From the NCBI GenBank assembly GCA_046348855.1, contig JAXMDK010000014.1:60935-124934 (forward strand): 64,000 nt of DNA. The letters are read 5' to 3'. Every line of letters begins with the position of its first letter. Within the stretch, counting starts at the first letter, position 1. Source of the stretch: TMP-24 sp046348855 (lineage in GTDB: Bacteria > Pseudomonadota > Alphaproteobacteria > Rhodobacterales > Rhodobacteraceae). A program made the translations under genes and the position numbers. This document shows positions 25,751 through 34,026 of this stretch, piece by piece. Below the pieces are notes generated by a model that was not told the origin of the DNA, searched no databases, and saw only the letters and a program-made list of their open reading frames with translations.

Positions 25751-27228
25751 ATCAGCCCGTCCAGCGCCGCGACGGCCACGCTGGCCTGTTCGGCATCGTC
25801 GAAGGGATAGATGTCGGTGCCGATGATCTGGCCGCTTTCGTGGCCCTTGCCGGCGATCAAAAGCGCGTCGCCCGGCCCCAGCGCATCGACGCCGCGCAGG
25901 ATGGCCTCGGCGCGGTCGCCGACCTCGGTCGCCTCGGGGCAGGCGGCCAGCACTGCGGCGCGGATGGAAGCCGGATCCTCGGTGCGCGGATTGTCGTCGG
26001 TGACGAATACCACATCGGCATAGGCCGCCGCCGCCGCGCCCATAAGCGGCCGCTTGCCGCGGTCGCGGTCGCCGCCGGCGCCCAGCACCACCACCAGCCG
26101 CCCCATTACATGTGGGCGCAGTGCCTTCAGCGCGGTTTCCACCGCGTCGGGCGTGTGGGCGTAGTCGACGAAGACGGTCGCGCCGTTCGCGCGGGTGGCG
26201 GCCAGCTGCATCCGTCCGCGCACGGTGGCAAGTCTTGGCAGCGCGGCGAACACCTCGTCCGGCGCGGAGCCGGTGGCAATGGCCAGCCCCGCCGCCGTCA
26301 GGACGTTCGCCGCCTGGAACCCGCCGATCAGCGCCAGCCGGGCCATGTGCGCGGTGCCTTTCCAGGCAAAGCGCAGGTCCTGCCCCGTCGCGTCGAAGCG
26401 CTGGCCGAGAATGCGCAGGTCGGCGCCTTCGGCCTGGCCGACGGTCAGGATCGTCTGGCCCCGGTCGCGGGCGATCAGCGCCATGTCGGCGCCGCGCGGA
26501 TCGTCGATGTTCAGGACGGCGGTGCCGTCCTCGGGCAGGACCCGGCCGAAAAGACCGGCCTTGGCAAAGAAATAGGCGTCGAAGGTTTCGTGGTAGTCGA
26601 GATGGTCCTGGGTGAAGTTGGTGAAGGCCGCTGCCTTCAGCCGCACGCCATCGAGGCGGCGCTGTTCCAGCCCGTGGCTCGATGCCTCCATCGCCGCGTG
26701 GGTGACGCCGGCGTCGGCCATTTCGGCCAGCATCCGGTGCAGGGTGATCGGTTCGGGAGTGGTGTGCGACGACGACGCGGTCCAGGCGCCTTCGACGCCG
26801 GTGGTGCCGATGTTGCAGGCGGCCAGCCCCAGTTCGGTCCAGATCGCCCGGGTGAAGGTCGCCACCGAGGTCTTGCCGTTGGTGCCGGTCACGGCGACCA
26901 TCGTGTCGGGCTGGCGGGCGAACCACAGGGCGGCGGAATAGGCGAGCGTCTGGCGCGGGTCTTCGGCCAGGATCAGCGCCGCGTCGGAGCCGGCCAGCGC
27001 CTCGTGCGCGATCTCGGCGCCCTGCCGGTCGGTCAGGATGGCGGCGGCTTCCTGCCGAAGCGCGTAGGGAATGAATTCGGCGCCGTGCATCCTGGCGCCC
27101 GGCAGGGCCGCGAACAGGAACCCCGGCTTCACCTGCCGGCTGTCGACGGCCAGCCCGGTGATGCGCGCTTCGCGCCCGCCCTGGGCGTGAAGCCCAAGTT
27201 CTGCCAGAGTCTTCGCTGCAACCACCAT
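25747..27228 (-). CDS. murE: UDP-MurNAc-L-Ala-D-Glu--meso-diaminopimelate ligase MurE
   Basis: MurE adds the third peptide residue. The motif DDNPRTEDPASIRAAVLAAC matches the DNPR signature of meso-DAP-adding MurE, as expected in a Gram-negative cell. The product is 493 residues from the ATG at 27228; an in-frame TTG at 27243 is the alternative start. Other motifs are ITGLAVDSRQVKPGFLFAAL, the P-loop TMVAVTGTNGKTSVATFTRA, NFTQDHLDYHETFDAYFFAK and FVDYAHTPDAVETALKALRP. It is 26 nt after ftsI and coupled to murF. Confidence 0.95.
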   Translation of the reverse strand: MVVAAKTLAELGLHAQGGREARITGLAVDSRQVKPGFLFAALPGARMHGAEFIPYALRQEAAAILTDRQGAEIAHEALAGSDAALILAEDPRQTLAYSAALWFARQPDTMVAVTGTNGKTSVATFTRAIWTELGLAACNIGTTGVEGAWTASSSHTTPEPITLHRMLAEMADAGVTHAAMEASSHGLEQRRLDGVRLKAAAFTNFTQDHLDYHETFDAYFFAKAGLFGRVLPEDGTAVLNIDDPRGADMALIARDRGQTILTVGQAEGADLRILGQRFDATGQDLRFAWKGTAHMARLALIGGFQAANVLTAAGLAIATGSAPDEVFAALPRLATVRGRMQLAATRANGATVFVDYAHTPDAVETALKALRPHVMGRLVVVLGAGGDRDRGKRPLMGAAAAAYADVVFVTDDNPRTEDPASIRAAVLAACPEATEVGDRAEAILRGVDALGPGDALLIAGKGHESGQIIGTDIYPFDDAEQASVAVAALDGLI

Positions 27229-27254
27229 ATCTTGTAGGCCCAATGCATCCCGCT

Positions 27255-29036
27255 TCAGTTCTTGGCGAGTGTTAGCGTAGGATCGGGGGCAGGTTCAACC
27301 TCGGGCCGCAGGCCGAGAAGCGGCCCGATGCGGCGGATCATCTCGGCCCCGACCGGAACCGAGGTCCAGCCGGCGGTGCGGCGGGGTTCCTCGCCCGAGG
27401 CCTCGACCGGCTCGTCGAGCGTGACGACCAGCACGTACTTCGGATCGTAGGACGGGAAGAACGAGGCGAAGGTGGCGATCACCTTGTCCTTGTAATAGCC
27501 GCCCCTCGGCATCGGCTTGTCGGCGGTGCCGGTCTTGCCGGCCACCGAATAGCCCGGCACGTCGCCGAAGCTGGCGGTGCCGCGCACCACCACCTGGCGC
27601 AGGATGCCGCGCACCGTGGCCGCGGTCTTTTCGCTGATGATGCGGGGGCCCTGCTGGACCGTGGTTGTCTTGAGGATGGTCGGCGTGACCCGAGTGCCGC
27701 CGTTGACGATCGAGGCATAGGCCGAGGCCAGATGCAGCGGGCTGGCGGAAATGCCGTGGCCGTAGGAAATGGTCAGGGTCGACAGGTCGCTCCATTTCTT
27801 CGGTAGCAGGGGCTTGCCGGTCGGCGCCTCGACAAGCTCGATCGGGGTCGGCTCGAACAGGCCCAGCGATTTCAGAAAGGCCTGCTGGCGGTCGCCGCCG
27901 ATCATCTGGGCAATGTGGGCGGTGCCGATGTTCGATGATTTCACGATCACGTCGGTGACGGTGTTGCGCGGACCATAGTTGTGGAAGTCGTGGATGCGGA
28001 ACTTGCCCCAGACCAGCGGGCTTTGCGTGTCGACGACGGTGGTGGGCGTGACCAGTCCCAGGTCGAGCGCCTGGGACAGGGCGAACAGCTTGTAGGTCGA
28101 ACCCAGTTCGTAGACGCCCTGCACCGCCCGGTCGAACAGCGGGCTGTCCGAAGCGTCGCCCTGGGTCAGGGGAGCGGGGCGGTCGTTCGGATCGAAATCC
28201 GGCAGCGAGGCAAGGGCGATCACCTCGCCGGTGTGCACGTCCATCAGCACCGCCGCCGCGCCCTTGGCGTTCATCAGCTTCATGCCGCCGTCCAGCACTT
28301 CCTCGACCGTCGACTGCACCGTCAGGTCAAGCGACAGCTGCAGGGGCGCGCCACCGTTCGCCGGGTCGCGCAGCCAGCCGTCGAAGGTCTTTTCGACCCC
28401 CGCGGTCCCGATCACCTCGGCGCTGTCCACGCCTTCTCGCCCGAAGGCCGCGCCACCGAGAACGTGCGAGGCCAGCGCCCCGTTGGGATAAAGGCGCATC
28501 TCGCGCGGGCCGAACAGCAGGCCGGGATCGCCGATCTCGTGCACCTTCTGCATCTGTTCGGGCGAGATCTTCTTCTTGATCCACAGGAACTTGCGCGATC
28601 CGGTGAAATCCTTTTTCAACTGGTCGGCATTCAGGTCGGGAAAGATCTTCGCCAGCTTCTCGGCCGCGCCCGCCGGGTCGATCATCATCTTCGGCTGGGC
28701 GTAAAGCGCATGCGTCACCAGGTTGGTCGCCAGGATCCGGCCCTGGCGGTCGACGATGTCGGCGCGCTGCGCGGCGATGACGGGGCCGACCATCGCCGAC
28801 TGCGGCTCGGTCGGCTCGGACGCGGCCAGCAGGCCCATGCGGACGCCGATGGCGACGAAGCCCAGCACGAAGGCCATGCCCAGCATGATAAGCCGGCCCT
28901 CGGCCTTGGTGCGGGACTTGTCGCGCAGCTCCTCGTGGCGCAGGCGCAGGTTCTCGCGTTCGATCACGTCGGGGTTCTCGCCCTTGGCGCGGGCCGACAG
29001 GATGCGGGCAAGCGGGCGCAGCGGCGTACGGATCAT
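27255..29036 (-). CDS. ftsI: Septal peptidoglycan transpeptidase FtsI (PBP3)
   Basis: FtsI is the class B penicillin-binding protein that cross-links septal peptidoglycan with FtsW. The product is 593 residues from the ATG at 29036. A cytoplasmic N-terminus and one membrane helix (about residues 48-70) precede the non-catalytic dimerisation domain. The transpeptidase motifs are ELGSTYK with the active-site Ser near residue 313, SSN in VIVKSSNIGTA, and KTGT in GYSVAGKTGTADK. The start overlaps the ftsL stop by 4 nt. Frames reaching further upstream are shadows of ftsL. Confidence 0.96.
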   Translation of the reverse strand: MIRTPLRPLARILSARAKGENPDVIERENLRLRHEELRDKSRTKAEGRLIMLGMAFVLGFVAIGVRMGLLAASEPTEPQSAMVGPVIAAQRADIVDRQGRILATNLVTHALYAQPKMMIDPAGAAEKLAKIFPDLNADQLKKDFTGSRKFLWIKKKISPEQMQKVHEIGDPGLLFGPREMRLYPNGALASHVLGGAAFGREGVDSAEVIGTAGVEKTFDGWLRDPANGGAPLQLSLDLTVQSTVEEVLDGGMKLMNAKGAAAVLMDVHTGEVIALASLPDFDPNDRPAPLTQGDASDSPLFDRAVQGVYELGSTYKLFALSQALDLGLVTPTTVVDTQSPLVWGKFRIHDFHNYGPRNTVTDVIVKSSNIGTAHIAQMIGGDRQQAFLKSLGLFEPTPIELVEAPTGKPLLPKKWSDLSTLTISYGHGISASPLHLASAYASIVNGGTRVTPTILKTTTVQQGPRIISEKTAATVRGILRQVVVRGTASFGDVPGYSVAGKTGTADKPMPRGGYYKDKVIATFASFFPSYDPKYVLVVTLDEPVEASGEEPRRTAGWTSVPVGAEMIRRIGPLLGLRPEVEPAPDPTLTLAKN

Positions 29037-29386
29037 GGCGTCGCCTCCAGCGAAGCTACGGTCGTTGCATCGGCCGAAGGCGCAAGCTCGGGGGTCTGGG
29101 CCGCCGGATAGGACACTTGCGCCACCTCGCCGAACTGTTCGGGCGTGAGCGGCAGTAGGCCAAGCCGGCCGAAGTTGATGTCGGCCAGTTCGCGCAGCCG
29201 GTCGGGACGGTTCAGATAGGCCCATTCGGCGTTCAGCACGCCCAGGCTTTCCTTCAGTTGCCCGACCTCGGCCTGAAGGTCACGCAACTGGCCGACCTCG
29301 GCCTGGGTGCTGTAGTTTTCCCGGTAGGCCCAGAAGGCCAGCCCCATGATCGCCGTGACCGAAAGCAGCAACAGGAAATTGCGCAT
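29033..29386 (-). CDS. ftsL: Cell division protein FtsL
   Basis: FtsL is a small bitopic divisome protein that forms the FtsQLB complex and activates FtsWI. The product is 117 residues. A membrane helix, FLLLLSVTAIMGLAFWAY, is followed by a periplasmic coiled coil, the conserved EWAYLNRPDRLRELAD and LGLLPLTPEQFGEVAQVSYP, and a variable tail. The coiled coil contains QAEVGQL twice, 10 residues apart, with near-identical DNA. It is coupled to ftsI and lies 3 nt after rsmH. Confidence 0.92.
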   Translation of the reverse strand: MRNFLLLLSVTAIMGLAFWAYRENYSTQAEVGQLRDLQAEVGQLKESLGVLNAEWAYLNRPDRLRELADINFGRLGLLPLTPEQFGEVAQVSYPAAQTPELAPSADATTVASLEATP

Positions 29387-29389
29387 GAT

Positions 29390-30391
29390 TCAATGTCCTT
29401 TCCTGGCAGGCAGCACCGGCAGCGCGAGATCGGCGGCGCCGGCCCGGCCGGCCGGTGCGGCGGTGCGCTGGCCGACGCGAAGCTTGGCCGACCGGGCGCG
29501 CGGATTGGCGGCCAGTTCGGTCGCGTCCGGCGCCACGGCGCGGCGGGTGACAAGCGTGAAGGCCGGGTCGCGCGCGGTGCGGGCCGGCGCATGGCGGCTG
29601 CCCTGGCCCTCGGCCCCCGACCGGAGCTGGAAGAACCGTTTGACGACCCGGTCCTCGAGCGAATGGAAGGTCACGACCGCCAGCTTGCCGCCGGGCTTCA
29701 GCGCCCGTTCGGCGGCGGCGAGGCCGGCCTCGAGCTGGCCGAATTCGTCGTTCACCGCAATGCGCAGCGCCTGGAAGCTGCGGGTGGCCGGATGGCTCTG
29801 GCCGGGCTTCTGGCGCGGCAGGCAGCGTTCGATGACCCCCGCCAGTTGCAGCGTGGTGGCAAAGGGTCGCGCCGCGACGATGGCGCGGGCGATGCGGCGC
29901 GCGGCGCGTTCCTCGCCATAGTGGTAGAGGATGTCGGCCAGTTCGCTTTCGGTCGCGCCGTTGACCAGATCGGCAGCGGTCGGCCCCTCGTCGCCCATGC
30001 GCATGTCGAGGGGGCCGTCCTTCTGGAAGGAAAAGCCGCGCCCGGCCTCGTCGATCTGCATCGAGGAGATGCCGAGGTCCAGCACCACCCCGTCGACCGG
30101 CGCGCCGGCCAGCCGGTCCATGTCGGAGAAGGTTCCCGGCACCAGCCGCAGCCGGTCGCCATAGGCGCCCGCCCAGTCCGCGGCCATGCGGAAGGCCAAA
30201 GGATCGCGGTCGATGGCGATGACCTGCCCCGCCCCGGCATCGAGCAGCCCGCGCGCATAGCCGCCGGCCCCGAAGGTGCCGTCGATCCAGATCCCGGCGA
30301 CGGGCGCCACCGCCGCCAGCAAAGGTTGCAACAGAACCGGGATATGGGCGGGTTGGCTGGATGTTGCGGGGGGCAGCGGCAACCGGCTCAC
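29390..30391 (-). CDS. rsmH: 16S rRNA (cytosine-1402 N4) methyltransferase RsmH (MraW)
   Basis: RsmH is a SAM-dependent enzyme that methylates C1402 of 16S rRNA. The product is 333 residues from a GTG start that overlaps the mraZ stop as GTGA. It shows HIPVLLQPLLAAVAP, the SAM loop GTFGAGGYARGLL at about residues 38-50, VDGVVLDLGISSMQIDEAGR, FQALRIAVNDEFGQLEAGLA and VVTFHSLEDRVVKRFFQL. It is the second gene of the dcw operon. The long frame extending through mraZ is a shadow. Confidence 0.95.
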   Translation of the reverse strand: MSRLPLPPATSSQPAHIPVLLQPLLAAVAPVAGIWIDGTFGAGGYARGLLDAGAGQVIAIDRDPLAFRMAADWAGAYGDRLRLVPGTFSDMDRLAGAPVDGVVLDLGISSMQIDEAGRGFSFQKDGPLDMRMGDEGPTAADLVNGATESELADILYHYGEERAARRIARAIVAARPFATTLQLAGVIERCLPRQKPGQSHPATRSFQALRIAVNDEFGQLEAGLAAAERALKPGGKLAVVTFHSLEDRVVKRFFQLRSGAEGQGSRHAPARTARDPAFTLVTRRAVAPDATELAANPRARSAKLRVGQRTAAPAGRAGAADLALPVLPARKGH

Positions 30392-30891
30392 CCCCTTGGC
30401 AACGGCGGCAGAAGGCTGCGCGGGTCGAAATCCTCGGGATACTGGTCGGCCAGCCGGCGGGCGCGGGCCCCGGCCTTGGCCTCGTAGGTCTCGGGCTTCC
30501 AGATCTTGAAATAGTCGCCGGCCGAGATGAAGAAGGCCTCGGAGGTCAGCCCGATCTTTTCGCGCAGCTTCTGCGGCAGGACCAGGCGGCCGTCGTCGTC
30601 GACGTGGGTCTCGACCGACTGGCCGTACATGCGTTCTTCCAGCATCAGCCGTTCGGGCGAACCGCGCTGCATCAGTTCGATCTGTTCGTCGATCTCTTCG
30701 ATGGCGCGCATCGTATAGACCTCGAGCCAGCCCTGCCGGTCGTCGCCGTAGACGATGATGATGTTGGGCCGCAGGCCTTCGCGCCAGTCGGGGTCCGAGG
30801 CTTCGATGACGCGGCGGAAGGGTGCGGGGATGGAAACGCGACCCTTCGCGTCCACCTTGAATGTCTCCGACCCTCTGAACCTGCGTGCCAC
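30388..30891 (-). CDS. mraZ: Transcriptional regulator MraZ
   Basis: MraZ is a ring-forming, AbrB-like DNA-binding protein that controls the dcw operon by binding TGGGA direct repeats upstream of itself. The product is 167 residues from a GTG start (VARRFRGSETFKVDAKGRVS). It has two swapped-hairpin domains: KVDAKGRVSIPAPFRRVIEA near the N-terminus and VDDDGRLVLPQKLREKIGL near residue 100. The latter carries the conserved DxxGR motif, followed by GDYFKIWKPETYEA. It is the first gene of the cluster. The operator-like repeats lie about 285-330 nt upstream. Confidence 0.95.
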   Translation of the reverse strand: MARRFRGSETFKVDAKGRVSIPAPFRRVIEASDPDWREGLRPNIIIVYGDDRQGWLEVYTMRAIEEIDEQIELMQRGSPERLMLEERMYGQSVETHVDDDGRLVLPQKLREKIGLTSEAFFISAGDYFKIWKPETYEAKAGARARRLADQYPEDFDPRSLLPPLPRG

Positions 30892-31173
30892 CGGCCCGCG
30901 CTCCCTTTACCTGTCCCGTCTTCGGGGCCGTGGCGGACCCCGGAAAGACAACGGCGGATCGGGCTGCTGCCACTGCCCGATCCGCCGCCCTCGTTCCCAT
31001 TACTGGGCCCCATTGCTGGGGTTCTGTCCGGCTGCGCAACCACCTGGGGGGATGTCTGCTCGTCGTCGCGCCGGATCTTTGACCGATGAAAGCGGGTGCC
31101 TGTATGAAACCTGACTTTTGCCGTTCGGGGTCTTGTTGCCCCTAGTCTTTGGCCCGTCCTCATCGGTGAGTTA

Positions 31174-31218
31174 AGGGATGACATGGGATTTCATGGGAAT
31201 CAACAGGAAAGTTTGGGA
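31174..31218. promoter_or_regulatory. MraZ-box array (five 10-bp-phased repeats)
   Basis: On the plus strand the sequence repeats exactly every 10 nt: AGGGA at 31174, TGGGA at 31184, TGGGA at 31194, a degenerate CAGGA at 31204, and TGGGA at 31214. TGGGN direct repeats with 5-nt spacers are the known binding pattern of MraZ in E. coli. This array lies upstream of mraZ itself, so it is very likely the autoregulatory operator. Confidence 0.8.
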
Positions 31219-31352
31219 CGGATGCATATTCCCGGCCGCCGGTGTTGTGCCCTTCGGGGCATTTGGCCGGCATTCAGATGGAATCCACCTGTCGATTGTT
31301 ATACATTCTGGGAATGCCACTACATATTGATGGAGCATGGCCTCAGGGCCTG

Positions 31353-31367
31353 TTCCCATGTGTTCCC
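31353..31367 (-). promoter_or_regulatory. Second MraZ-box-like pair
   Basis: On the minus strand GGGAA occurs twice at a 10-bp interval (plus-strand TTCCC at 31353 and 31363). The first unit is part of a 12-bp inverted repeat with 31383-31394. Same spacing and core as the main array, opposite orientation. Confidence 0.45.
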
Positions 31368-31476
31368 GAAAAACACATGCCGCACATGGGAACACGGGCC
31401 ACGGCCCGGCCGGGCGGCGCGTGCAAAGCCTGAGAACAACAAGATGATTCGATGCGCCGGGGTTGGCGGCGGGGAT

Positions 31477-31491
31477 TTCCCATCAATTCCC
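31477..31491 (-). promoter_or_regulatory. Third MraZ-box-like pair
   Basis: On the minus strand GGGAA occurs twice at a 10-bp interval (plus-strand TTCCC at 31477 and 31487). The pair lies just beyond the end of the DUF2948 gene. Confidence 0.4.
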
Positions 31492-31505
31492 GTGAGGCGA
31501 TCCGC

Positions 31506-31982
31506 TCAGTCGGGATGGTGCGGCAGGTGGCCCGACGGCGCCGCATAGGGGCGCGTCACGTCCTTCAGGGTCACGTCCAGGCATTCGGCCTCGGCGGCGA
31601 TCGCCCCGTCGCCGGCCAGCGTCAGGACCAGCCGCCCGGCGCCATCGGCGCCCGCTTCCCAAGCCAGCGACAGGACCGACAGGACCAGGTCCTTGTCATG
31701 CCGGTCGAACCCCTGGCTGGAAACCGCGCCGACATCGGCGACGACCAGAAGCGCGCGCACCCGTTCGTAGGGCCGGCCCGCGGCTTCGGCAGCGGCACGG
31801 TCTTCCCAGCGGAAGCGGTTCAGGAACAGCGACAGGGTGCGACCCTTGCGGTCCCAGCGGATGTCGGTCGCGGCAAGAACCGCGTCCTGGATCAGCGCCG
31901 ACAGGACCGTCAGATCCTCAAGCCCTTCGGCGCGCAGCGTCAGCGCCGTTTCCGCCCCGTCCTCGAACCGTGCGTCCGCCAT
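31506..31982 (-). CDS. DUF2948 family protein
   Basis: This 158-residue soluble protein begins MADARFEDGAETALTLRAEG. The ATG overlaps the murA stop by one base (TGATG), so it is coupled to murA. It matches the conserved alphaproteobacterial DUF2948 family that commonly follows murA, with the segment AATDIRWDRKGRTLSLFLNR recognisable. No catalytic motif, signal peptide or membrane segment is seen. Its function is unknown; the constant pairing with murA suggests a link to cell wall synthesis, but that is inference. Confidence 0.8.
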   Translation of the reverse strand: MADARFEDGAETALTLRAEGLEDLTVLSALIQDAVLAATDIRWDRKGRTLSLFLNRFRWEDRAAAEAAGRPYERVRALLVVADVGAVSSQGFDRHDKDLVLSVLSLAWEAGADGAGRLVLTLAGDGAIAAEAECLDVTLKDVTRPYAAPSGHLPHHPD

Positions 31983-33250
31983 CACTCGCCCTTGATCCGT
32001 TCGATCTTCGCGCCCACCGCCGACAGCTTTTCCTCGACCCGTTCATAGCCACGGTCAAGGTGATAGACCCGGCGCACCAGGGTTTCGCCTTCCGCCGCCA
32101 GCCCGGCGAGGATCAGCGACACCGAGGCGCGCAGGTCGGTGGCCATCACCGGCGCGCCCTTCAGGCTGTCGACGCCGGTGACGGTGGCGTGGCCGCCGTG
32201 CACGTCGATCCGGGCGCCCATGCGCATCAGTTCCGGCGCGTGCATGAAGCGGTTCTCGAAGATCGTCTCTTCCAGAACCGAGGTGCCGTGGGCCGTGCAC
32301 AGAAGCGCCATCATCTGCGCCTGAAGATCGGTCGGGAAGCCGGGGAAAACCTCGGTCCTGACGTCCACGGCATGCACGCGGCCCGTGGCATGGCTGACCT
32401 TCAGGCCGGCCTTCGTCTCCTCGATATGCACGCCGGCCGCTTCCAGCTTGTCGCAGAAGGAGCCAAGGAGCGCGCGCCGCCCGCCCAGAAGCTCGACCTC
32501 GCCGCCAGCGATGGCGGGCGCGATCATGTAGGTGCCCAGTTCGATCCGGTCGGTCACGACCCGGTGGGTCGCGCCGTGCAGCCGGTCGACGCCTTCGATG
32601 GTGATGGTCGAGGTGCCCTCGCCTTCGATCTGGGCGCCCATGGCGCGCAGGCACGCGACCAGATCGACGATCTCGGGCTCACGCGCGGCATTCTTCAGGA
32701 CGGTCGTCCCCTTGGCCAGCGTGGCCGCCATCACGATATTCTCGGTCGCGCCCACCGAGGCAAAGCGCTGTTCGATCACGGCGCCCTTCAGGCCACGGGG
32801 TGCCGCCGCATGCAGGTAGCCATCCTTCAGCTCGATCTCGGCGCCCAAAGCCTCGAGCCCGGCTATATGAAGGTCCATCGGCCGCGCGCCGATGGCGCAT
32901 CCCCCCGGCAGCGATACGATGGCCTGCCCGGCCCGCGCCAGCAGCGGCCCGAGCACGAGGTTCGAGGCGCGCATCTTGCGCACGATGTCGTAGTCGGCGG
33001 TCAGGTTGGTCAGGTCGTGGCTGGACATGGCCAGGACCTGCCCCGACTGCATCGAGGTCACTTCCGCCCCGAGCGACTGCAGCAGCTGGGTCATGGTGCG
33101 GATGTCCGACAGCCGCGGCGCGTTGGTCAGCGTCAGCGGCTCGTCCGACAAGAGCGTCGCCGGCATCAGCGTCAGGCAGGCGTTCTTGGCCCCCGCGATC
33201 GGTATCGTGCCGTTGAGCGGGCCGTTGCCCCTGACCAAGATCGAATCCAT
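31982..33250 (-). CDS. murA: UDP-N-acetylglucosamine 1-carboxyvinyltransferase MurA
   Basis: MurA transfers enolpyruvate from PEP to UDP-GlcNAc, the first committed step of peptidoglycan synthesis, and is the fosfomycin target. The product is 422 residues. It starts MDSILVRGNGPLNGTIPIAG, followed by the PEP-binding KNACLTLMPATLL. In the active-site loop I read GGCAIGARPMDLHIAGLEAL, with the catalytic Cys of the GCAIG loop present, so this is the fosfomycin-sensitive type. Later motifs are PTDLQAQMMALLC and ENRFMHAPELMRMGA. A Shine-Dalgarno GGCAGGCGG precedes the ATG, 9 nt after the small gene upstream. Confidence 0.96.
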   Translation of the reverse strand: MDSILVRGNGPLNGTIPIAGAKNACLTLMPATLLSDEPLTLTNAPRLSDIRTMTQLLQSLGAEVTSMQSGQVLAMSSHDLTNLTADYDIVRKMRASNLVLGPLLARAGQAIVSLPGGCAIGARPMDLHIAGLEALGAEIELKDGYLHAAAPRGLKGAVIEQRFASVGATENIVMAATLAKGTTVLKNAAREPEIVDLVACLRAMGAQIEGEGTSTITIEGVDRLHGATHRVVTDRIELGTYMIAPAIAGGEVELLGGRRALLGSFCDKLEAAGVHIEETKAGLKVSHATGRVHAVDVRTEVFPGFPTDLQAQMMALLCTAHGTSVLEETIFENRFMHAPELMRMGARIDVHGGHATVTGVDSLKGAPVMATDLRASVSLILAGLAAEGETLVRRVYHLDRGYERVEEKLSAVGAKIERIKGE

Positions 33251-33259
33251 CCGCCTGCC

Positions 33260-33424
33260 TCAGTTGTTCTGTTCTTTGTTGCCGGACTTGTCGGCCGCCC
33301 CGTCATCGCGGTCGTCGCGCGCCCGCGCCTGGGCCTTGCGACGCTGAAGGTTGGCGCGCAAGGCGGCCTTCAGCCGCTCTTCCCGCGTCGCCTGGCCTTC
33401 GGGTTTTGCCGGTTTCCTGTCCAT
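33260..33424 (-). CDS. Short, highly charged conserved-type protein upstream of murA
   Basis: This 54-residue frame runs from the ATG at 33424 (MDRKPAKPEGQATREERLKA) to a TGA 9 nt before murA. The product is rich in Lys, Arg, Glu and Asp, with a helical centre AALRANLQRRKAQARARDD and a polar tail ending GNKEQNN. No membrane segment or known domain is seen. The tight spacing and same strand suggest an operon with murA and DUF2948. I recall similar short basic proteins ahead of murA in related genomes, but cannot name a family. Function unknown. Confidence 0.6.
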   Translation of the reverse strand: MDRKPAKPEGQATREERLKAALRANLQRRKAQARARDDRDDGAADKSGNKEQNN

Positions 33425-33515
33425 CCGCGACTTCCTACCCCGGAACGGATCAAGGGTCCAGATTGCGCTTGCGCGGGGCGGATTTTGCGACTAACACGCG
33501 CCCCACGAAACGGAT

Positions 33516-33590
<75 letters not shown>

Positions 33591-33813
33591 TAAATCCCCA
33601 AGAATTTCAGGCACTTGCAACTCCCGATAACCGGGAGGCTGGACGCTGGCTATGCAGAACGGCGCCAGAACGTGCGCCAGTATGTGGCACGAAATTGACA
33701 CAGGGATTCTTGGCGGCTGGCGGGTCACCCCCGCCCCACCCCGAAAGCGCATTGTTGCCCGCGCGCCGGGGCGCTATGACCGGGCCGGGCCGGGCACCGG
33801 CCCGCCGCGCGGC

Positions 33814-33899
33814 GCGGGCGTGGTGGAATGGTAGACACATGGCACTTAAAATGCCTGGGGCGAAAGCCCGTGCCGGTTCGAGTCCGGCCGCCCGCACCA
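33814..33899 (+). tRNA. tRNA-Leu (anticodon TAA)
   Basis: An 86-nt class II tRNA with encoded CCA. The acceptor stem GCGGGCG pairs with CGCCCGC. The anticodon loop CTTAAAA gives TAA (UAA). There is a long variable arm (GGGGCGAAAGCCC) and the T-arm sequence GGTTCGAGTCC. It ends with discriminator A and CCA. Confidence 0.95.
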
Positions 33900-34026
33900 T
33901 CGCCGGCCCGGTCAACGCCCCGCGGCCTGCGCCGCGACCATTTGCACCAGATCCCTTGCGGCAGGTGCGGCTTGCCCCCGCCCGGCCATCGGCCTAAACC
34001 GCCTGCCGTGACAGACAGGAGGCATC

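Larger units (their letters stand above)
30892..31505 (-). promoter_or_regulatory. dcw leader and control region upstream of mraZ
   Basis: This stretch of about 610 bp has no supportable gene and is visibly A+T-richer than its flanks between 31100 and 31400. It holds three sets of 10-bp-phased GGGA repeats (listed separately) and a 12-bp inverted repeat, TGTTCCCATGTG at 31351-31362 with CACATGGGAACA at 31383-31394. It must contain the promoter for the dcw operon, but I cannot choose a confident -35/-10 pair. Short frames across it have no family features. Confidence 0.6.

Noticed and set aside
24299..26926. A fused MurE-MurF protein in one long frame
   Set aside because: The long frame passes through murE in the wrong reading phase. 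The true genes are separate, with a 4-nt overlap and their own motifs.
31183..31548. Short plus and minus open frames in the mraZ upstream region
   Set aside because: They lie over the phased GGGA repeats, have no Shine-Dalgarno or family resemblance, and their codon use is unlike neighbouring genes.
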